From: Diatrype stigma
Lineage: Eukaryota > Ascomycota > Sordariomycetes > Xylariales > Diatrypaceae
NCBI GenBank assembly: GCA_022225965.2
Contig: JAKJXP020000034.1
Coordinates: forward strand, 310,001-374,000
DNA length: 64,000 bases
Reading direction: 5' to 3'
Shown: positions 57,283 to 64,000 of the stretch, in pieces
How positions within the stretch are numbered: position 1 is the stretch's first letter
How the letters are laid out: the number at the start of each line of letters is the position of its first letter
Translations under genes and position numbers: made by a program
The notes under the pieces: model-generated
Told to the model about the DNA's origin: nothing
What the model saw: only the letters and a program-made list of their open reading frames with translations
The model's database searches: none

Positions 57283-57287
57283 GATGC
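57283..57287 (+). repeat. Target-site duplication (left), GATGC
   Basis: Identical to 63322-63326 across the retroelement, the 5-bp size usual for LTR elements. Confidence 0.85.
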
Positions 57288-57423
57288 TATTGCAGGTGCA
57301 AAGCAGAAAGCAGCTGTAGGAAAGAAACTAATAATGTAAATTCAAAGGAATCTAAGCAAATGGAATGCTAAAAGGCGGTTATTTAGGTATAAGTAATGCC
57401 ATTAGGGCATTAATTATGCAACA
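57288..57423 (-). repeat. Left LTR of element 2
   Basis: 136 bp, gapless match to 63186-63321, with 20 differences, all transitions. In 19 of them this copy has the A/T state. It is the heavily damaged copy. Confidence 0.95.
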
Positions 57424-60400
57424 CAGCCCTTTAAACGCCTTCGGGAAACGAAGCCGTTCTTAATATTCTCCCTATATTAAATCTGGAAACCAATTGGTAT
57501 TGTTCCATTTAAATATACGATACTTTTCGAAATATAAGAACTTTTAATTTATTATCTTACGCCGTTACGGTATATCGCGTCGAAATAAAGGTTATGGCCA
57601 ATTAACGGTTATTTATATATCCGCTTTAATTCCATTAATATAAGTCCAACCTTATTTGCCGTACGAATTGCTTATATTTTTCCGCTTAAAAGGCTTTCGT
57701 AAGGCCGTTCGCAACTATATCGTCCGTTTCGATATAAAACAATCGGAAAAAACCCTTTTCGATTTTATCGATAATTCATTTATATTAAGCATTTACGTAT
57801 TGCGTTTTTGCTGTATTTAACGGATTTAACGTTATTACTATCGCGTTTTTCGAATCCGTAAACATAATAAAGGGCTTTTATTAAAAATATTTTAATTCGA
57901 TTAATATAAAGTTAATCCAAATGTTATTTATTCCGATAGAAATAAGATTAATAAATTCCGCTTTAATACTGCTAAATATAATCATTAATTATTTTTTCGT
58001 TTTCTAATATATCGGCCCTTCGGCGAATAAAATTATATAAGCGCCGATAAAAAAACGGGATCCCAAATTATCGTAAAAGGCAGTATTAACGAAAATTCTT
58101 ATTATTAAATCCGTAACCTTATAATTATTTCTTAAAATTATTTCGAATTTTATTGTTATATTAAAATAACGTTAAAGGTGGTTTAATAAGTTTCGATAAA
58201 TCTTTTTCGGCTTCGAATTCGATTTATATAGCTTGCTTATTATAAAGGAAATATCCGGACGGTTATTTATTAAAAGGTAATTAAATAAACTTATTTCTTT
58301 AATATATTGCCGTTATTTAAATAAAAAAAAAGGGATTTAAATAACGGGAATTATTAATTCGGGCCGTTAAGGGGTTTTAATTATTTTTTTTAATTGCTTT
58401 TCGTATTTATTAATTATTTTCCGAATATAATTTTCCTAAATAAAGAAAACCTTTTATAGGCGCCTATTACGTTTAACGACGTATTCGAGGAACTTCGTAA
58501 TTTCTCTTAAATCCTTTAATTAAAAGAACGCTTGTAATTTATTTTAAATTCGGTAATATTCGATAATTGTTTTGCTTATAACGAGAATATCGTTAATATA
58601 TATTAAAAAAAGCTTTCTTATTATTTCGTACTTAAATAAATATAGATCCTATATTATCGGCTTAAACCCGATTTTTTTTAAGACCTTCGTAAAGGCACGA
58701 TATTATTAAATAAGGGCCTTTTATAAGCCGTATAACGTTTACTTAAATTTTTAAACCTTATTCGTTCCGTTATTATATTTTTCCGATTAATAAATATATA
58801 CATCGTAACTTTTAAAAAGGGCAGTATTAAAGAAAGCTATTTTTATATCGTAAGATTAACCTTTTAAGTTAAGAATAGCCATAAAGATAAGGAAAATCCT
58901 AATGAATATAACGTCGGCAATAGCCGAATATATATCTTGTATTACGTAATCGTCCCTTATTTCGAAGTTCCCGCAAATTATTAATCGAATTCGATTTCGA
59001 ATTTATTTATTATTAGCATTAAATCGCTAATTCGTTATTCATTTCGATAATAAGGCTTTAGCCTTAAGAAAAAAAGGAACTAGATTAAATATATCCCTTT
59101 TTATTAAACTATTATATTATGTTTTAAAGGCCGGCTATTATTGCTTTTAAAAAACAGGGTTTTTTTTCGCTTTTTTTATCGTTTGGGCGAATTTCGATGC
59201 CATTATTTTTTCCATTTTTAATATGAATAAGATATATTCCGTTAATGCCCGAATGGATTCATTACGGGTCTTATAAAAAAATTTCTTTTTTATCCGTATA
59301 AAAAACGAATAAAGTGCTAAAAAAAAAAGCTTCGGCGGTATCGATTTAAAGCGTATGCCGGAAAGGGTTTTATAATTTATTTTTTTATCCTTATTACGGA
59401 TAAATTTTCGAATAATGGGTTTTTCTTATAAACCATTTATCATAATCGAATTTATAGCGGAATTTAATATTTTATTACCGAAAGGATATTCCTTTTTAAG
59501 GTTCTCGATTGCTTTTTCGAAATATTTTTTTTCGGGATTATCGGATTTTTTTTATTTTTAAATTTAAAAAAACTATTCGGTATAACCGAAAATATAATCT
59601 TTGTTATTTTAATGTCCTTTATTTTGGATATAATTATTATTTTATTTTTGCTAACTTTTTTCCATTTTATTATTTTCCTTTAGCAATTATTATTTTAAAA
59701 TAAGGGATTTAAGCGGCAAATAAAATTGTTTATCGCTTATTTCATATCCGGAATCGTTTTCGTTATATTTCCTTAAAAGGGTTTTAATGCGTTATTAAAA
59801 GGTTATAACTTTCATTTCGATATATTTTCGCTTTATAATAAGGTTTTCCGTTATGCTTAAATTGTATTGTATTATCGTTTTCGATTAGGATATTTCGTTT
59901 TCGAATTCCGGATTAACGAATTCGATAACGTATTATATGCCTTTATTAGCATTAATCCCTTTATTTAATACTTTTTTAATAAAACGTATATTACGGATAT
60001 AAATAACAATATATTTATTCGGAACGTAAATCTTATAAATTCTCGCTTTAATATCGATATATCCGATTAAATATGCCTTAAAAACTCGTAAAGCCATTTT
60101 ATAACTTTACATAATCTTTTTATCGTATATATAACCGAAGGATCCTTAAGTTTTAAAAATAAATAAGTCGTTAAGTTTTTTTTATATGGAAATATTCAGG
60201 CTTTGAATTAGTTTAGCTTAAAAGCATTTATTACCTTTATTATGGCGAAATAAAAACATATTTACCAATTTTATAACATATTTCTCGACATACGGCCATA
60301 AAAAATAAGATAATCCGGCTTAATTTATTGCCGAACGGAAAGAAATAATAACAAGCTTTATTTTATTCTTTTCGTATACGTTTTGTTCCGATATATAAGG

Positions 60401-63185
60401 GATTATTTTCTGCTATTATATATTCCTTTAATTTAGGAATTCGTTTATATTATTATTAATACCGATAAATTCCCATTTTTTATCGGATTAAAAAATTTAA
60501 ACTTTATATACGCCTTAACGTTTAGCTTCGATTATTCATTTTTAAACCAAGCAATGGATTTCTTTTTTTTTACGGGCAAATTTAATCCATTTAAAACCGA
60601 TATGCCTATTAATTAATATAACGGAATATTTATATCTTATAATACCTATCGGTTTTATTTTATATATATCGAAATGTATAACTTATAAGGAATAAATTAT
60701 AGGAATAATTTGCTTTTTATTTATTTGCCGTTATGCCTTTATTTATAGGCATATTTTATAAGTTATATCCTTCGATATCGGAAATATAAGCCTTTAAATG
60801 GTACATGCCTTTTATATGCGTTCGTAACTGGCATGCATAAATTTCCTATGCATTTAATGGAAATCAACCGTTATAAAGGATATTATTTATATAAATAAAA
60901 AGTTAAAAACGGAAATAATTGGAATAACCTTAACGTTATATACCCATTATATATTAATAAATTTATCGCTAGTTTTTTTATTAATTAAACGGTTTCCGTA
61001 TTTATTAAAAATAATACCGTTATTCCGAAAAACTTCCGAACTTATTAAGTTATAAGACGTAATCGGGAAATATCGGGCATTATTATGAATCATTTTAATA
61101 ATATCCCTTATATTAATATAAACCTAATAACTTATAACGCTTATATTAATGCACTTAATATCGCCGCTATTCGACGATGCCATTAATTCGGATTTATCGA
61201 GCGGTTCGTATAATATAAACCACTTAAAATCGTTAAAAATATGCTTGCCAGTTCCCGAATCGTTTATAAATATATTTCGAATAAATTATAATATTATAGC
61301 ACTTAAGCCCGTCTTTATATTTAATATTTCCTTCGACGATATATTCGGAGAAAAGGCAATTCCGGTTATTGCCCGATTTCTTATCCACTCTTGCCGGCGT
61401 TTAAAATAAAGCACCTAGCATTTCTCCGGATTATCCGAATAATATCCGTTATAACCTAAATAATAAGGGTAATACTTTATTTCCTTATACGTAAAATACA
61501 GCTTATTCTGTTTTTATTAATATCCACGAATAAACTAAAAGCTCTTTAAGATAATATTATTATTACTTACCACTTTCGTAATTTTATTCGCTGCAATTAA
61601 AAATATAAGCTTAATATTAATAAATTCGAAAGCCGCTAATTAATAAATTTCCTCTTAAAATTCCTTTTATTTTAATTCGTTATAAAAAACCTTCCATTCG
61701 ATTATGCGGTACCATTCGGAATATCGGCTCTTAACCTTTAACATTAAAAGAAATAACTGGAAATTTTCGAATTGCTTTATTTTAAATTATTTCAACTTTT
61801 TCGCTCGTTATACGAACAAAACGTTAAAGTTCTTTAGAATTATGCTAGCCCTTAGGATTATATTTACCCATTAAATAATTAAAGCGCATTTATTAAATTC
61901 CAAAGCCGCTAGTATTAACCTATAAATAAATATAAAAATTTCGAACGAATCCTTTATTTCCTTTCGATCGTAACCTGCACTTTCCAATTTCGGCATTACC
62001 TGCCTTATAAAGAACATTAACAAAATACGTACGTAAATACGTTGTTTCTTTCAAAAAAAAACCGCCAAAAAAGTATTTTTATTTTTCGGCTTAAGAACAT
62101 TCGTATAATAAAAATATTTAAAGCCGTAATATTCGGCATTATTCAAAACGAATTCCTTTTAGTTCCGGAAGTTTTTCTTATCCTTAAAAAGAGGTACCTT
62201 CGGAAAGGTAATAATAAAATTATTATTCATTATAAAACTTAATAGCAACTAAAAAGCAATAAAGCCTTTATTAATAATAATTAAAACAAAATTCGACCTA
62301 ATAAGAAACCAAAATGCGGCAAAGCTTTTGCTGGCAAATAATTAAAATAATAATCGGCCCGGTAAAAACCGAAAAGCGGCAATATCTTATTATAGCAAAA
62401 CATTAAACGGCAAAGGGTTTATATTTTTTAAGCCAGTTCTTTTAACCTTTAATATTAATTCTTTTTAATCAACCTTTTTATTTACTTTTTGGCATTAATT
62501 ATTATGCAATAATGATTTATTTCGACGCGGTAAAAAATATCGAATAAGCTTCGGCATTTATTTAAAAAAGAAAAGGTTAGATTTATTGGTCTTATATTAA
62601 GCGGCTTTATTTATTCGCAAATAATAAAAACGGCTTATAAGAATTATTGCTAATAACTTATTACTTTTTAAATTCGTAAGGGAAACCTGCGGATAAAGTA
62701 TATTTTAATATGGGTTAATTAATTTATTGGATTATAAGGATCTTAAAAATAAGTGTTTAGTTAATACTGCTTAACCGAAAATATTTTTCTTAATATAAGT
62801 CGCATATAATTAATGCGATTTTGCTATAAAATTTGTTATATTGGATAATACTTTAATTAATACGAATATTCGTATTTGGACATATGTAATGCCCGAATTT
62901 CAAATTATGAAACTCGTTTAAATTTAACGAGAATATAATGTATCGATTCGTATCCTTATAAGGAATCCGTATTTAAGGTTAAATAATCGAATACTTAATT
63001 ATTCGTATTATTTTTCGATTATAATCGACTCAGGAAACGATAGCTTCGTTTCTGGAAATTATAGGCGTACTTAATGCAATAACTTCGTCTTTTAAAAGAA
63101 TATAATTGCTTTTTAATAAATTAAATCAACAAAAAAAGGTTCGAATCGTTACAGATAAACGAAAGCGTATAAGGGACTCATAACC

Positions 63186-63321
63186 TATTACAGGTGCAAA
63201 GCAGAAAGCAGCTGCAGGAAAGAAACTGATGATGTAGATTCAAAGGAATCTAAGCAGGTGGAATGCTAGAAGGCGGTTGCTTAGGTGTGGGTAGTGCCAC
63301 TAGGGCACTAGCCACGCAACA
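63186..63321 (-). repeat. Right LTR of element 2 (little damaged)
   Basis: 136-bp partner of 57288-57423. It shows only one A/T-state difference, at base 5 near its inner edge. Because the element is on the minus strand, this is the 5' LTR. Confidence 0.95.
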
Positions 63322-63326
63322 GATGC
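63322..63326 (+). repeat. Target-site duplication (right), GATGC
   Basis: Same 5 bases as 57283-57287. Confidence 0.85.
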
Positions 63327-63741
63327 ATCCTCCAAATATCTCGGGCTATTCTAAGCGAGCTATTTCACCCAACTCATTACGTTCCAAACTACGACGTGTG
63401 CCTGCTAGAAGGTGATATAATATAGTTAATACTTTGTATAGAGAACCAATAATACCCCTTTATAGAAAACGACTCTTACGCCCTACCCGTTTCTGCCCCT
63501 TTCCACCATGTTACTGGCATCGTAAGGTAATGGTTGCCGAAATATCGAAGGATTCGACTAGTTAGTAGGATGCAAAATGGAACCGTCTCGGAAATCTGGC
63601 TGGCACCCGGGACCGAACGGCGCATGTGAGAGGCGTGGATTTTGGGTATTAATATGTTTTCCTCGACTTGCCGTGAACGTTTCCTAGTCTCACTCAATCT
63701 CTGCTCGAATATTGTCAATATCCGTGTGGAATCCTCAAGTC
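63327..63741. other. Short spacer between element 2 and the P450 gene
   Basis: About 415 bases. It must hold the P450 promoter, directly beside the retroelement's LTR. It is not RIP-damaged. Confidence 0.5.
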
Positions 63742-64000
63742 ATGGAGCGATCTATAGGGGAGCATTGGGCCTTCAGTGTCCTAGGGGCGGCCCCGAAGGC
63801 CTTGGGCTACCTTGCGCTGCTTGGTTTAGCTGTGTTCTTCATTCGCTTGTACCAGGCCCGCATGTTGTTCCGCCGCGTTCAGAAGGAATATGGAATCGTA
63901 GGCCACCTTCACTTGCGCGTCCATTTCTCAAAACCGACTTGCTGACCTGTCATCCTAGCCGATAATGGAACACTCGTTTCTCTTTGGCCACCTCTGGACT
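63742..64000 (+). CDS. Cytochrome P450, 5' end only (continues beyond window)
   Basis: Exon 1 is 63742-63897 (52 residues), with donor GTAGGC. Exon 2 starts at 63959 after acceptor CCTAG and runs off the window. The N-terminus has a short polar leader and a membrane anchor (about residues 20-36, LGYLALLGLAVFFIRLY). It is followed by basic residues (RRVQKEYGI) and, across the splice, PIMEHSFLFGHLWT, the proline-rich hinge plus the HS.LFGHL block common at the start of fungal P450s. The continuous sense across the splice supports the model. The heme-binding Cys region lies outside, so the family cannot be told. An ER-bound monooxygenase is expected. Confidence 0.75.

Larger units (their letters stand above)
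57288..63321 (-). mobile_element. RIP-damaged Ty1/copia LTR retrotransposon (element 2)
   Basis: 6,034 bp flanked by the duplication GATGC and bounded by 136-bp LTRs (57288-57423 and 63186-63321) whose ends were TGTTGC and GCAACA before damage. The interior is extremely AT-rich with no long frame. On the minus strand at 58612-58561 the frame reads FLIYINDILVISKT, the copia YVDDIL box with one Asp-to-Asn change from a G-to-A mutation. Just upstream (58690-58640) is KKIGFKPI, then DLYLFKYE, matching the LGFKP...DPCLF block. This fixes the class (Ty1/copia reverse transcriptase) and orientation (minus). After the right LTR, reading minus, GGTTATGAGTCCC could be a tRNA primer-binding site. The element is non-functional. 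Confidence 0.92.

Noticed and set aside
59509..62242. Plus-strand open frames in the second AT-rich block
   Set aside because: Same reason: chance frames in damaged DNA opposite the reverse-transcriptase strand.

Overview
The window looks like nuclear DNA of a filamentous ascomycete (Pezizomycotina, probably Sordariomycetes). The evidence is GC-rich coding exons split by short introns with GTRNGT donors and CTRAY branch points, fungus-specific families (HET, Clr5, BAHD acyltransferase, GT31), and two long AT-rich blocks full of stop codons that read as LTR retrotransposons damaged by repeat-induced point mutation (RIP). I see no rRNA, tRNA or CRISPR.

Left arm (1-22.0 kb) has an accessory character. 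It holds a small membrane protein, a complete but divergent 12-exon CTP synthase, a broken aminoglycoside-phosphotransferase-like gene, a Gfo/Idh/MocA oxidoreductase, a broken HET gene, a Clr5-domain protein, a BAHD acyltransferase, an MlrC-family (M81) protein, an intact HET protein and a membrane-anchored M24 aminopeptidase. These do not form an obvious single pathway.

AT-rich block 1 (22.59-28.70 kb) and block 2 (57.29-63.32 kb) are both Ty1/copia-type elements on the minus strand. Each has two recognisable LTRs and relics of a reverse transcriptase. LTR differences are all transitions and show where the RIP damage ends.

The middle and right (28.9-55.4 kb) is mostly conserved housekeeping: delta-1-pyrroline-5-carboxylate dehydrogenase (proline catabolism), a transferrin-receptor/Tre2-like protein that has lost its zinc ligands, retromer VPS35, an AYR1-like SDR, a small coiled-coil protein, a PRISE-like SDR, a Kes1/Osh4-type oxysterol-binding protein and a GT31-like glycosyltransferase. 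VPS35, Kes1/Osh4 (PI4P/sterol exchange) and Tre2 all belong to Golgi/endosome trafficking, though their proximity may be chance.

Between VPS35 and the SDR sits a 1,366-bp DNA element (41,462-42,827) with perfect 46-bp terminal inverted repeats and an 8-bp target duplication. It looks like an internally deleted Mutator-like element. The window ends in the first two exons of a cytochrome P450.

Exon structures were derived by hand from splice signals and reading-frame continuity. All family assignments rest on motif recognition, not on searches.
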